A DNA stretch of 49,627 nt from Streptomyces sp. CT34. Its GTDB lineage: Bacteria > Actinomycetota > Actinomycetes > Streptomycetales > Streptomycetaceae. Positions within the stretch are counted from its first letter, which is position 1. Every line of letters starts with the position of its first letter. Made by a program: the position numbers and the translations under genes. Under the pieces are notes generated by a model, which worked only from the letters and a program-made list of their open reading frames with translations, was not told where the DNA came from and did no database searches. The stretch lies in NCBI RefSeq assembly GCF_000805335.1, contig NZ_KN708638.1, positions 4,604,476 to 4,654,102 of the forward strand, in the 5' to 3' direction. This document shows positions 40,141 to 48,592 of the stretch, piece after piece.

Positions 40141-40790
40141 AACCCACCCGCCACCCCACCCCCACGCCCGGCGGCGCCACCGCGTCCCGCCCCGCCGACC
40201 ACCTCGGCGACCCGACCGTCCAGCCGGTGCCCGCCTCCGTCGTGGAGAAGGTGGACGCGGCCGATGTGACGCTCTCCAACCCCAAGCGCGCCGTGATCTC
40301 GCTGGGCAGCAACCTCGGCAACCGCCTGGAGACCCTCCAGGGTGCCGTGGACGCGCTGGAGGACACCCCCGGACTGCGGGTCAAGGCCGTCTCGCCGGTG
40401 TACGAGACCGAGCCGTGGGGCGTCGAACCCGGTTCGCAGCCGTCGTATTTCAACGCCGTGGTGCTGATCAGGACGACGCTGCCGCCGGAGTCCCTGCTGG
40501 AGCGCGGGCACGCCATCGAGGAGGCCTTCGAGCGGGTGCGGGACGAGCGCTGGGGGCCGCGCACGATCGACGTGGACATCCTCGCCTACCAGGACGTGGT
40601 CTCCCAGGACCCCCGGCTGACGCTGCCGCATCCGCGGGCCCATGAGCGGGCGTTCGTCCTGGTGCCGTGGCACGACGTCGACCCGGCGGCGGAGGTTCCC
40701 GGGCACGGTGCGGTGGCCGCGCTGCTGTCGGCCGTCGGCAGCGAGGGCGTGACCCGTCGCACGGACCTGGAACTGCGGCTGCCCGAGTAG
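40137..40790 (+). CDS. folK: 2-amino-4-hydroxy-6-hydroxymethyldihydropteridine diphosphokinase
   Basis: A 217-residue HPPK, transferring pyrophosphate from ATP to 6-hydroxymethyl-dihydropterin, the step before FolP. Motifs: AVISLGSNLGNRLETLQGAV, SPVYETEPWGVE, and the ATP/Mg site RDERWGPRTIDVDILAYQD followed by LTLPHPRAHERAFVLVPW. An extra N-terminal Pro/Thr-rich stretch of about 50 residues precedes the fold. It overlaps folB by 4 nt. Confidence 0.95.
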   Translation: MKPTRHPTPTPGGATASRPADHLGDPTVQPVPASVVEKVDAADVTLSNPKRAVISLGSNLGNRLETLQGAVDALEDTPGLRVKAVSPVYETEPWGVEPGSQPSYFNAVVLIRTTLPPESLLERGHAIEEAFERVRDERWGPRTIDVDILAYQDVVSQDPRLTLPHPRAHERAFVLVPWHDVDPAAEVPGHGAVAALLSAVGSEGVTRRTDLELRLPE

Positions 40791-40998
40791 TCGTTAGGGT
40801 TGCGGGTCGGTCGCGTACGGCGACGACGCGGCAGGATGCCGGGGTGCGCTGATCTACTGATGCGTGCGCCCGGTACGGTGCCGCGTCGATGCGCGCGTAC
40901 GGGACGGACTCGCGGCCATGCCGGCAGGTGTGGTCCAAGACGGCAGACGGGGCCATCGCGGCAGGGATGGCCGGAACGGTACGAGGGGCGATCGCTCG

Positions 40999-41493
40999 GT
41001 GAAGCAGCTACGGATCAAGGTGCTGGTCGGGCTGTTCGTGGTGGCCGGGGTCCTGGCCTGGGCGGGTGCCCGGCTGTGGGACTCCTTCGGGACGCTGCCC
41101 GGAGTGCCGGTGGCGGCGCCGATCGTGCTGGCGCTGATCGCCGTCGTGCTGGCCGCCATGGCGGTCTCGATCCGGTCGGGGCTGCGGGCCCAGCGGGAGC
41201 GGCGGCCGGACGCGAAGGGCGTCGATCCGCTGCTGGCCGCCCGTGCGGTGATCTGCGGCCAGGCGAGCGCCCTGGTGGCGTCCCTGGTCGCCGGGCTCTA
41301 CGGCGGGGTCGGCGTCTTCCTGCTGACCTCCGGACTGGACGTCGGTCCGCGCCGCGCCCAGGAGGTCTACGCCGGGCTGTCGGTGCTGGCCGGCGTCGCG
41401 GTGGTCGCCGCGGCGATGTTCCTGGAGCGGGTCTGCAAGCTGCCGGAGGGCGGCGACGGCGACGACGACGGCCCGGGGGCGGCGCGGGCGTAG
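40999..41493 (+). CDS. DUF3180 membrane protein
   Basis: A 164-residue integral membrane protein with four helices: IKVLVGLFVVAGVLAWAGAR, VAAPIVLALIAVVLAAMAVS, ASALVASLVAGLYGGVGVFL and VLAGVAVVAAAMFLERVCK. The length and position right after folK match DUF3180, a family of unknown function tied to this locus in actinobacteria. GTG 40999 (VKQLRIKVLVG) follows GAGGGG by 10 nt. Confidence 0.85.
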   Translation: MKQLRIKVLVGLFVVAGVLAWAGARLWDSFGTLPGVPVAAPIVLALIAVVLAAMAVSIRSGLRAQRERRPDAKGVDPLLAARAVICGQASALVASLVAGLYGGVGVFLLTSGLDVGPRRAQEVYAGLSVLAGVAVVAAAMFLERVCKLPEGGDGDDDGPGAARA

Positions 41494-41589
41494 GGCCCGG
41501 CCCACCGGGCGGACCCCCTGCCGCCGGCGCGCCGGGCGGATCGCCGCGGCGCGGCGGCGGAGCCCTGGATCGGGCCCCGGAGTCCCGGA

Positions 41590-42786
41590 TCAGGTCCCCG
41601 GGACCGTGCCGGCTGCCGGGACCGTTTCGAGGGCGACCTCGCCGCGCGGGGTGCCGGCGGCGTCCGCGGTGGTGGCGCGGCGCAGGGCGGAGTGCAGCCG
41701 GGCGGGGGTGAGGACGCCCAGGTGACGGTCGCCGTCGCGGACCGCTATCCACCCGGCGTCGTGCTGGAGCATCGTGCTGAGCGCCTGCCGCAGCGGCGCC
41801 CCGAGCGGCAGCCAGGCGTCCATCCGGTGGGCGTGTGTGCGGACGGTCGCGTCCTTCGGGGCGGGCTCCCCGGCGGTGCCGGTGAGGGCCGCGGCCGGGA
41901 CCCAGCCGTACGGGGCGTCGTCGGCGTCCAGGACGACCGCCCAGGGGGCGTCGTCGGCGGCGAGCCGTGCGGCGGCCCGGTCGGCGGGGTCGTCCGCGCG
42001 GACCACCGGCGGCTCTTCGAGGTCGGCGGCCTCGACGGGGGTGACGGAGAGGCGCTTGAGACCGCGGTCGGCGCCGACGAACTCCGCGGTGTACGGGGTG
42101 GCCGGGGCGCCCAGGACGGTCGCGGGGGTGTCCAGCTGCTCGATGCGCCCGGCACCGTAGACGGCGATGCGGTCGCCGAGCCGGACCGCCTCCTCGATGT
42201 CGTGGGTGACGAACAGGACCGTCTTGTGGAGCGTCGACTGGAGCCGCAGGAACTCGTTCTGGAGGTGCTCGCGGACGACCGGGTCGACGGCGCCGAACGG
42301 CTCGTCCATCAGCAGCACGGGCGGGTCGGCGGCCAGCGCGCGGGCGACGCCGACGCGCTGGCGCTGGCCGCCGGAGAGCTGGTCGGGGTAGCGGTCGCCG
42401 TACACCGACGGGTCCAGGCCGACCAGGTCGAGGAGTTCGGCGGCGCGGGCACGGGCCTGCTTGCGGGGGCGGCCGAGGAGGTGCGGGACGGTGGCGGTGT
42501 TGTCCAGGACGGTCTTGTGGGGGAAGAGGCCGACCTGCTGGATGACATAGCCGATGCGGCGGCGCAGTTCGACGGGGTCGGCGGCGGCGATGTCCTCGCC
42601 GTCGAGGAGGATGCGTCCGCCGGTGGGCTCGATGAGCCGGTTGACCATCTTCATGGTCGTGGTCTTGCCGCAGCCCGACGGGCCTACGAGGGTGATGAGT
42701 TCGCCCGCGGCGACCTCGAAGGAGAGGTCGTCGACGGCCGTGGTGCCGTCGGCGTAGCGCTTGGTGACGTGCTCGAAGCGGATCAA
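41590..42786 (-). CDS. glycine betaine/osmoprotectant ABC transporter ATPase (ProV/OpuCA-like)
   Basis: A 398-residue ABC ATPase of the ProV/OpuCA subfamily, powering compatible-solute uptake. Walker A GPSGCGKT is at 35-42; then IGYVIQQVGLFPHKTVLDNT (typical of this subfamily), signature LSGGQRQRVGVARAL, Walker B PPVLLMDEPFGAVDP and LFVTHDIEEAVRLGDRIAVY. The C-terminal 160 residues hold a CBS-like pair (ending LSTMLQHDAGWIAVRDGDRH), the usual ionic-strength or nucleotide sensor. It is divergent from the two permease genes. Confidence 0.9.
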   Translation of the reverse strand: MIRFEHVTKRYADGTTAVDDLSFEVAAGELITLVGPSGCGKTTTMKMVNRLIEPTGGRILLDGEDIAAADPVELRRRIGYVIQQVGLFPHKTVLDNTATVPHLLGRPRKQARARAAELLDLVGLDPSVYGDRYPDQLSGGQRQRVGVARALAADPPVLLMDEPFGAVDPVVREHLQNEFLRLQSTLHKTVLFVTHDIEEAVRLGDRIAVYGAGRIEQLDTPATVLGAPATPYTAEFVGADRGLKRLSVTPVEAADLEEPPVVRADDPADRAAARLAADDAPWAVVLDADDAPYGWVPAAALTGTAGEPAPKDATVRTHAHRMDAWLPLGAPLRQALSTMLQHDAGWIAVRDGDRHLGVLTPARLHSALRRATTADAAGTPRGEVALETVPAAGTVPGT

Positions 42787-42952
42787 GGTTCCCCCCTGTG
42801 TCGACGCCCCATTGTGTACAGATGGCGCGGGGCCGGTCGTGAACGGGGTGTTGCGAGTGGAGACCGGGCCGGGCCGATTGTCAGTGCCGGGGGTTAGGGT
42901 CGCAGACAGTCACCGGAAATGTGAGCGAGCAGGGCGGGGGAGGTGACGACGG
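42787..42952. promoter_or_regulatory. divergent control region of the osmoprotectant transporter
   Basis: The 166 bp separate the ATPase (minus) and permease (plus) starts. GTGTACA at 42814-42820 and a TTGTCA ... TAGGGT stretch at 42878-42899 are promoter-like, but the -35/-10 spacing is not standard and no clear operator is seen. Confidence 0.35.
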
Positions 42953-43741
42953 GTGGACGTAGCGGCGAGTGCGACGGCCGCGGCGGGCGTGCTGACGGGT
43001 GCGCGGAGCATGGCGCCGGGTGGTGGGCCGAGCTGCCTGGAGGCGAACGACTGGATCTGCGGTGAGTATCTGCGCACCCGGAGCCAGGAGTTGGTGGACG
43101 CCACGGTCCAGCATGTCGGCATCACGGTCGTCTCCGTGCTGATCGGACTGCTGGTCGCCTTTCCACTGGCGCTGCTGGCCCGGCGCCGGCGGGGCGCCGC
43201 GGCCCCGGTGCTGGGGCTGACGACGGTGCTGTACACGGTCCCGTCGCTGGCGATGTTCGCGCTGCTGACCCCGGTGTTCGGCGTCTCGCCCGCGGTGGTC
43301 GTCACGGGCCTGGTGATGTATTCGCTGACGATCCTGGTGCGCAACATCCTCGCGGGGCTGGAGGCGGTCCCCGCCGAGGTGCGGGAGGCGGCGCGCGGGA
43401 TGGGGTACGGCTCCGCGCGGCTGCTGTTCGAGGTGGAACTCCCGCTCGCGCTGCCCGCGTTGGTGGCCGGGCTGCGGATCGCCACGGTCTCGACGGTGGC
43501 GATGACGACCATCGGCTCGGTCGTCGGGTACGGCGGGCTGGGCAATCTCATAGCCAGCGGCATGGAGGGCTTCTTCAAGGCCGAGGTGCTGACGGCGTCG
43601 GTGCTGTGCGTGCTGCTCGCGCTGGTGGCCGATCTGCTGCTGATGGGCCTTCAACGGCTGTTGACGCCGTGGACGCGGGGGCGGGCGCGGGCCGGGGGCC
43701 GGTTCCGGCGTGCGGTCGGTGCGGCGAAGGCGGTGGGGTGA
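42953..43741 (+). CDS. osmoprotectant ABC transporter permease (OpuCB-like)
   Basis: A 262-residue permease with about five to six helices and the binding-protein-dependent transport signature around VPAEVREAARGMGYGSARLL, plus LTTVLYTVPSLAMFALLTPV and TTIGSVVGYGGLGNLIASG. Two cysteines lie early (PSCLEANDWICGEYLRTRS), in the segment before the first helix. It is followed after 3 bp by the second permease. Confidence 0.9.
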   Translation: MDVAASATAAAGVLTGARSMAPGGGPSCLEANDWICGEYLRTRSQELVDATVQHVGITVVSVLIGLLVAFPLALLARRRRGAAAPVLGLTTVLYTVPSLAMFALLTPVFGVSPAVVVTGLVMYSLTILVRNILAGLEAVPAEVREAARGMGYGSARLLFEVELPLALPALVAGLRIATVSTVAMTTIGSVVGYGGLGNLIASGMEGFFKAEVLTASVLCVLLALVADLLLMGLQRLLTPWTRGRARAGGRFRRAVGAAKAVG

Positions 43742-43744
43742 GCG

Positions 43745-44563
43745 ATGGACGCGATCACGGGCGCCTGGCAGTGGCTGACGACGGCCGCCAACTGGGCCGG
43801 GGAGAAAGGGGTGTGGCACCGCCTCGGCGAGCATCTCCACCTCAGCGGGCTGTGCCTGCTGATCTCCTGTCTGATAGCCCTGCCGGTGGCGCTCTGGCTG
43901 GGACACCTCGGCAAGGGCGGGGCGCTGGCGGTCAATCTCTCCAACGTGGGGCGCGCGGTGCCGACGTTCGCGGTCCTGGTGCTGCTGACGCTGAGTCCGC
44001 TGGGGACCCACGGCGACTGGCCGACGATCATCGCGCTGGTGCTGTTCGCGGTGCCGCCGCTGCTGACCAACGCCTATCTGGGCATGCGGGAGGCGGATCG
44101 CGATGTGATCGAGGCGGCGCGCGGGATGGGCATGTCGGGGCCGCAGCTCCTGCTGCGGGTCGAGATACCGCTCGCCTACCCGCTGATCATGACCGGGCTG
44201 CGCTCGGCCGCGGTCCAGGTGGTCGCCACGGCGACCCTGGCCGCCCTGGCCGGCGGTGGCGGGCTGGGCCGCATCATCACCGCGGGGTTCGGTAACTACG
44301 ACACCGCGCAGGTGGTCGCCGGGGCGGTGCTGGTGGCGGTGCTCGCGCTGGTCGTGGAGGGGGCGCTGGTGCTGGTGGACCGGGGCTGCGATCCGATGCG
44401 GGGGCGGCGGCGCGGGGCGAAGGGCCCGCGTTCCGGGGAGGAGGGCCCAACGGGCCCTGGTGCAAGGCGTGGTGACGCTGCCGGGGCTGGTGCCGACGGT
44501 GACGGAGGCATCGACCGGCAGGCCGGTGGCGGCGAGGTGGTCGCGGCGCGGAAATCCGCCTGA
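43745..44563 (+). CDS. osmoprotectant ABC transporter permease (OpuCD-like)
   Basis: A 272-residue second permease: LGEHLHLSGLCLLISCLIAL, VGRAVPTFAVLVLLTLSPLG, coupling loop EADRDVIEAARGMGMSGPQL and AALAGGGGLGRIITAGFGNY. A hydrophilic tail of about 50 residues follows the last helix. It makes a heteromeric pair with the upstream permease. The 246 bp after it hold a GC-rich stretch with short GCAGCCGGCCCG repeats and no supported gene. Confidence 0.9.
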   Translation: MDAITGAWQWLTTAANWAGEKGVWHRLGEHLHLSGLCLLISCLIALPVALWLGHLGKGGALAVNLSNVGRAVPTFAVLVLLTLSPLGTHGDWPTIIALVLFAVPPLLTNAYLGMREADRDVIEAARGMGMSGPQLLLRVEIPLAYPLIMTGLRSAAVQVVATATLAALAGGGGLGRIITAGFGNYDTAQVVAGAVLVAVLALVVEGALVLVDRGCDPMRGRRRGAKGPRSGEEGPTGPGARRGDAAGAGADGDGGIDRQAGGGEVVAARKSA

Positions 44564-44809
44564 CGGGGAGCGGCGGGTGTGCCGTGCCGCGGTCGCGGCC
44601 CGCCGCGGCGGCATCCGTACGGCGCCCGTAGCGGTGTCCCACGGCGCCCGTACCGCACCCACGGCGTCCCGTAACGGCGGCCACCGTACGCCCCGTTGCC
44701 CGCCGTCGCAGCGAGCCAGGCAGAACCCGGCAGCCGGCCCGGCAGCCGGCCCGGCACCGACCGACATGTATCGACCGACTGGATTCGAACGGACGGAATG
44801 GTGAATTCC

Positions 44810-45775
44810 ATGAGCAGCACGTCGCGCACGGCGCGTACCGCGGTTGTCGCGGGAACAGTGATGGCGCTGGCGGCCGGCCTGGCCGCGTGCGGCAAGAGCC
44901 TTGAGGAGCAGGGCGGCGGCCGGGGCAAGGGCGGCGGGAAGGGGGAGATCGTCGTCGGCTCGGCCGGTTTCACCGAGTCGAAGGTGCTCGCCGAGATCTA
45001 TTCCAGGATCCTCGACGACGCCGGTTACCACGCACGCGTACAGACGCTGGCCAATCGCGAGCTGTATGAGCCGGCCCTGGAGAAGGGCCAGATCGATGTC
45101 GTTCCGGAATATGCCTCCACGCTCGCGGAATTCCTCGACGCCAAGAAGAACGGCCCCAAGGCGAAGCCCGTCGCGTCCAGCGACATCGGCAAGACGGTGA
45201 CCGCGCTCAAGGCTCTCGCCGAGCCGCGCGGTCTGAAGGTGCTGGCCGCGGGCAGGGCCACGGACCAGAACGCGTTCGCGGTCACCAAGGAATTCGCCGC
45301 CAAGTACCGGCTGAAGACCCTCTCCGACCTCGGCAGATCCCAGCAGAAGATCAAACTCGCGTCGGGTGAGGAGTGCGAGACGCGGGTGTTCTGCAAGCCG
45401 GGCCTGGAGAAGACCTACGGCATCGACATCGCGGCCCTCGACCCCAAGGGCGTGGGGACCACGCAGGCCAAGCAGGCGGTCAAGGACGGCACCGACCAGA
45501 TGGTGCTCACCACGACCACGGACGCCACTCTCGACAACTTCGGACTGGTGCTTCTGGACGACGACAAGAAGCTCCAGAACGCCGACAATGTGCTGCCGGT
45601 GGTGAATGCCAAGAGAGCCGGTGGCAAGGAGATCGAGTCCGCTCTCGGCAAGCTGACGGGTGTGCTGACGACCGAGGACTTGATCAACTTGAACCGCAAG
45701 GTCGATGCCGAGCGTCTCAAGCCCGCGGATGTAGCGCAGGCATATTTGGAGTCCAAGGGGCTGGTCAAGAAGTAA
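44810..45775 (+). CDS. osmoprotectant-binding lipoprotein (OpuCC/ProX-like)
   Basis: A 321-residue lipoprotein substrate-binding protein. The signal peptide ends in the lipobox LAAC with Cys27; the mature part matches glycine betaine/choline-binding proteins: IVVGSAGFTESKVLAEIYSR, GQIDVVPEYASTLAEFL, QAVKDGTDQMVLTTTTDATL and LTGVLTTEDLINLNRKVDAE. It should feed the ABC permeases upstream from outside the membrane. ATG 44810 is preferred; ATG 44798, four codons earlier, is an alternative. Confidence 0.9.
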   Translation: MSSTSRTARTAVVAGTVMALAAGLAACGKSLEEQGGGRGKGGGKGEIVVGSAGFTESKVLAEIYSRILDDAGYHARVQTLANRELYEPALEKGQIDVVPEYASTLAEFLDAKKNGPKAKPVASSDIGKTVTALKALAEPRGLKVLAAGRATDQNAFAVTKEFAAKYRLKTLSDLGRSQQKIKLASGEECETRVFCKPGLEKTYGIDIAALDPKGVGTTQAKQAVKDGTDQMVLTTTTDATLDNFGLVLLDDDKKLQNADNVLPVVNAKRAGGKEIESALGKLTGVLTTEDLINLNRKVDAERLKPADVAQAYLESKGLVKK

Positions 45776-45796
45776 CCAGCGGGAAACGGATTGGCA

Positions 45797-45819
45797 TGCG
45801 GGGCCCCATAGGTCCCGCA
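45797..45819 (+). terminator. terminator-like hairpin after the binding-protein gene
   Basis: TGCGGGGCC pairs with GGTCCCGCA (9 bp, one G-T) around a 5-nt loop, 21 bp after the stop. Confidence 0.55.
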
Positions 45820-45839
45820 CGCACGGTAAGTTTCTGGCC

Positions 45840-47240
45840 ATGTCACGAGGACGCCACCGCCATTCACCACCCCTCCACCGGCTGCTTCCTCCATCGACGG
45901 TCGCCGGTGCGTCAATTGCCTGCGCCACGGGCGCGTGGTTCGTCGGCGACGACCTCGTGCAACGGGTGCTCGCCGCCGGTGCCGCGGCTGCCGCGGTCAC
46001 CGGTGCCGTACTCATGCGGACCTGGGACCGCAAGGCCGGCAAGCGGGTCGCCGACCTCACCCGTGCCCGGGCGCGCGACGAGTGGCGCACCGAGGAGCGC
46101 ATAGCCGAGCTGGAAACGGACGTCGAGGAGTCGCGCGAGATCCGCGCCGCCCTGGACACCAAACTCCGCGCCAAGCGAGCCGAGTTGGCCCGGCTCCGCA
46201 GCGAACACGCCGCGCTGCTGCGCCGTTACGCCACCGCCGAGACCGAGCGCGCCAGCGCCCTGGAGGGCCGCCGGCTGCTCGCCATCGGGGCCGGCACCCC
46301 GGACGCCGCGGACGGTGCCATGGACGCGGACCGGGCCGAGGCCGAGGCCGCGGACACGGGCGCGGACGACGGGCCGGCGGCGTCCGGCGGCGGGCTGGTC
46401 CCGGCCCGGCGCGCGTCCCCGGACGGTGCGGACCGGGCCCGGGCCCGAAGGACCGCCACGTTCGCGGAGGCGGACCGCGCACTGTGCCGGCTGGCCACCA
46501 ACGCCGCCCGGCAGCGCGAGGACGCCCGGAACCGGCAGTCGCAGTCCAGGCCGCCGGGCCGGGCGAAGGCCCCGGTTCCGGCGCCGGCGAAGGCGGCGGG
46601 CGGCCGGCACGCCAAGGACGGCCAGGACGGCGGGAACGGCCAGGGGAAGCCCGAGGCCGCCGACCAGGGGAAGCCCGGGGCGGCGGTCGCACAGCGTACG
46701 GGGGGCGACGCGCAGGCCACCCGTACGGGCACGCCCGGCGGACCGGCGCTCCGCCCGGTACCGGCCGCCGCCGCTGCCGTCGTCCCGTCCCGCCCGACCG
46801 TGCCCCGCACCCTGGGCGGCTTCGACTTCTTCGGCAACGCGAGCGTCTCGCCCCGGCAGCTGACCGCGCCGCTGGAGGACGACCTGGCGGACGTCGTCGG
46901 CGACGAGGCGGTCGCCGAGCAGTCGGCGCGATCCGAGGCCCGCACGGCCACTGCGGAGGACGCGGAGGGGGCGGGTACGGCCGGTGCCGCGGATGGCGAG
47001 GATGAGGCCGATGCGGGCGACGCGGGCGACGCGGCTGGTCCGGAGGACAGCGCCGACGGGGCCGATGAGGCAGCGACGGACGGCGAAACGGCCGACGCCC
47101 CGCCCGCCGACGGGGACGGGGCTGACGCCGCGTCTGCCGACGGGGCGACGACGCATGGCGCCGGCGAGGTCATCGACCTGACCGCACACGACGAGACCGA
47201 GCAGCTCGACCTCGCCGAACTGCGCACCGCGATCTCCTGA
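45840..47240 (+). CDS. hypothetical membrane-anchored coiled-coil protein
   Basis: A 466-residue protein not recognised as a named family. Two N-terminal hydrophobic segments (STVAGASIACATGAWFVG and RVLAAGAAAAAVTGAVLM) are followed by a charged coiled coil (about 60-145: RARARDEWRTEERIAELETD and onward). The rest is Ala/Gly/Pro/Asp-rich and probably disordered, with one conserved-looking island, RTLGGFDFFGNASV, and an acidic C-terminus ending LTAHDETEQLDLAELRTAIS. It looks like a structural or scaffold protein of the cell envelope or cytoskeleton. It stands alone, with a terminator on its right. Confidence 0.75.
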   Translation: MSRGRHRHSPPLHRLLPPSTVAGASIACATGAWFVGDDLVQRVLAAGAAAAAVTGAVLMRTWDRKAGKRVADLTRARARDEWRTEERIAELETDVEESREIRAALDTKLRAKRAELARLRSEHAALLRRYATAETERASALEGRRLLAIGAGTPDAADGAMDADRAEAEAADTGADDGPAASGGGLVPARRASPDGADRARARRTATFAEADRALCRLATNAARQREDARNRQSQSRPPGRAKAPVPAPAKAAGGRHAKDGQDGGNGQGKPEAADQGKPGAAVAQRTGGDAQATRTGTPGGPALRPVPAAAAAVVPSRPTVPRTLGGFDFFGNASVSPRQLTAPLEDDLADVVGDEAVAEQSARSEARTATAEDAEGAGTAGAADGEDEADAGDAGDAAGPEDSADGADEAATDGETADAPPADGDGADAASADGATTHGAGEVIDLTAHDETEQLDLAELRTAIS

Positions 47241-47280
47241 CGGCGGGAACCGGCGCACCGGCGCGCCGTCACAGCGGCAC

Positions 47281-47323
47281 ACACTTCGGGGCCGTCCACA
47301 GCCTGTGGACGGCCCCGAAGTGT
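47281..47323. terminator. bidirectional terminator between the coiled-coil gene and nuoD
   Basis: A perfect 20-bp stem from ACACTTCGGGGCCGTCCACA around a 3-nt GCC loop lies between convergent genes. Confidence 0.9.
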
Positions 47324-47371
47324 TCGCCGACCGCGGCCGGCCGGCACGGGCCAACCGCGCCGGCCGGACGC

Positions 47372-48514
47372 CTACTTGTCGATGTCCCCGACCACGAAGA
47401 ACAGCGACCCCAGGATGGCGACCATGTCGGCGACCAGGGTGCCCGGCAGCAGCTCCGTCAGCGCCTGGATGTTGTTGTACGACGCGGAGCGGAGCTTGAG
47501 GCGGTACGGGGTCTTCTCGCCCTTGGAGACCAGGTAGTAGCCGTTGATGCCGAGCGGGTTCTCGGTCCAGGCGTAGGTCGTGCCCTCCGGGGCCTTGAGG
47601 ACCTTGGGGAGCCGCTGGTTGATCGGGCCGGGTGGCAGCTCCGCGATGCGGTCCAGGCAGGCGTCGGCGAGGTCGAGGGAGTTGTGGGTCTGCTCCAGCA
47701 GGCACTCGAAGCGGGCCAGGCAGTCGCCCTCCTGTCTGGTGACCACCTTGAGCGTGGACCCGAGATCGCCGTACGCGAGATACGGCTCGTCGCGCCGCAG
47801 GTCGAAATCGACGCCCGATGCACGGGCGATCGGCCCGGAGACGCCGTACGCGTGCACCGTCTCGCGGGCCAGCACGCCGATGCCGCGGGTACGGCCGCGG
47901 AAGATCTCGTTGCCCAGGACCAGGTTGTCGAAGACGTCCATACGGGAGCGGACGTCGGCGACGGCCTGCCGGGCGCGGCCGAGCCAGCCGGCCGGCAGGT
48001 CCTCCTTGAGGCCGCCGACGCGGTTGAACATGTAGTGCATCCGGCCGCCGGAGATCTCCTCCATGACGGTCTGCAACTCCTCGCGCTCCCGGAAGGCGTA
48101 GAACACCGGGGTGATGCCGCCCAGCTCCAGGGGATACGAGCCGAGGAACATCAGGTGGTTCAGGACGCGGTTCAGCTCGGCGAGCAGCGTGCGCGTCCAG
48201 ACGGCGCGCTCCGGCACCTCCATACCGAGCATCCGCTCGACCCCGAGGACCACACCCAGCTCGTTGGAGAACGCCGACAGCCAGTCGTGGCGGTTGGCGA
48301 GCATGATGATCTGGCGGTAGTCGCGCGCCTCGAAGAGCTTCTCGGCGCCGCGGTGCATATAGCCGATCACCGGCTCGGCGTGCTGGATGCGCTCGCCGTC
48401 CAGGACGAGGCGCAGCCGCAGCACGCCGTGCGTGGAGGGGTGCTGCGGGCCGATGTTCAGCACCATGTCGGTGCTCTCCGCCGCGCCGCCGATGCCGACC
48501 GTCGTCTCCGTCAT
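47372..48514 (-). CDS. nuoD: orphan NADH-quinone oxidoreductase subunit D
   Basis: A 380-residue NuoD (49-kDa, NDUFS2-type) subunit, which helps form the quinone pocket of complex I. Motifs: LNIGPQHPSTHGVLRLRLVL, EPVIGYMHRGAEKLFEARDY, YRLKLRSASYNNIQALTELL and ILGSLFFVVGDIDK. ATG 48514 begins MTETTVGIGG; an upstream start is unlike the family. No other nuo gene is nearby, so it is a stand-alone copy, probably additional to a nuoA-N operon elsewhere. The methyltransferase gene 78 bp upstream on the same strand is notable. Confidence 0.93.
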   Translation of the reverse strand: MTETTVGIGGAAESTDMVLNIGPQHPSTHGVLRLRLVLDGERIQHAEPVIGYMHRGAEKLFEARDYRQIIMLANRHDWLSAFSNELGVVLGVERMLGMEVPERAVWTRTLLAELNRVLNHLMFLGSYPLELGGITPVFYAFREREELQTVMEEISGGRMHYMFNRVGGLKEDLPAGWLGRARQAVADVRSRMDVFDNLVLGNEIFRGRTRGIGVLARETVHAYGVSGPIARASGVDFDLRRDEPYLAYGDLGSTLKVVTRQEGDCLARFECLLEQTHNSLDLADACLDRIAELPPGPINQRLPKVLKAPEGTTYAWTENPLGINGYYLVSKGEKTPYRLKLRSASYNNIQALTELLPGTLVADMVAILGSLFFVVGDIDK

Positions 48515-48592
48515 GGGGACAGTGTCGCAGGGCACGGGCGCGGTACGGCGGCTGAGGGGGATGGGACCGGCCGCCCCCAGGGGCACGCAACG

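Noticed and set aside
42881..46174. Minus-strand frame of over 1,000 codons opposite the osmoprotectant permeases
   Set aside because: It is antisense to three clear transporter genes and shows the same biased composition with no domain.
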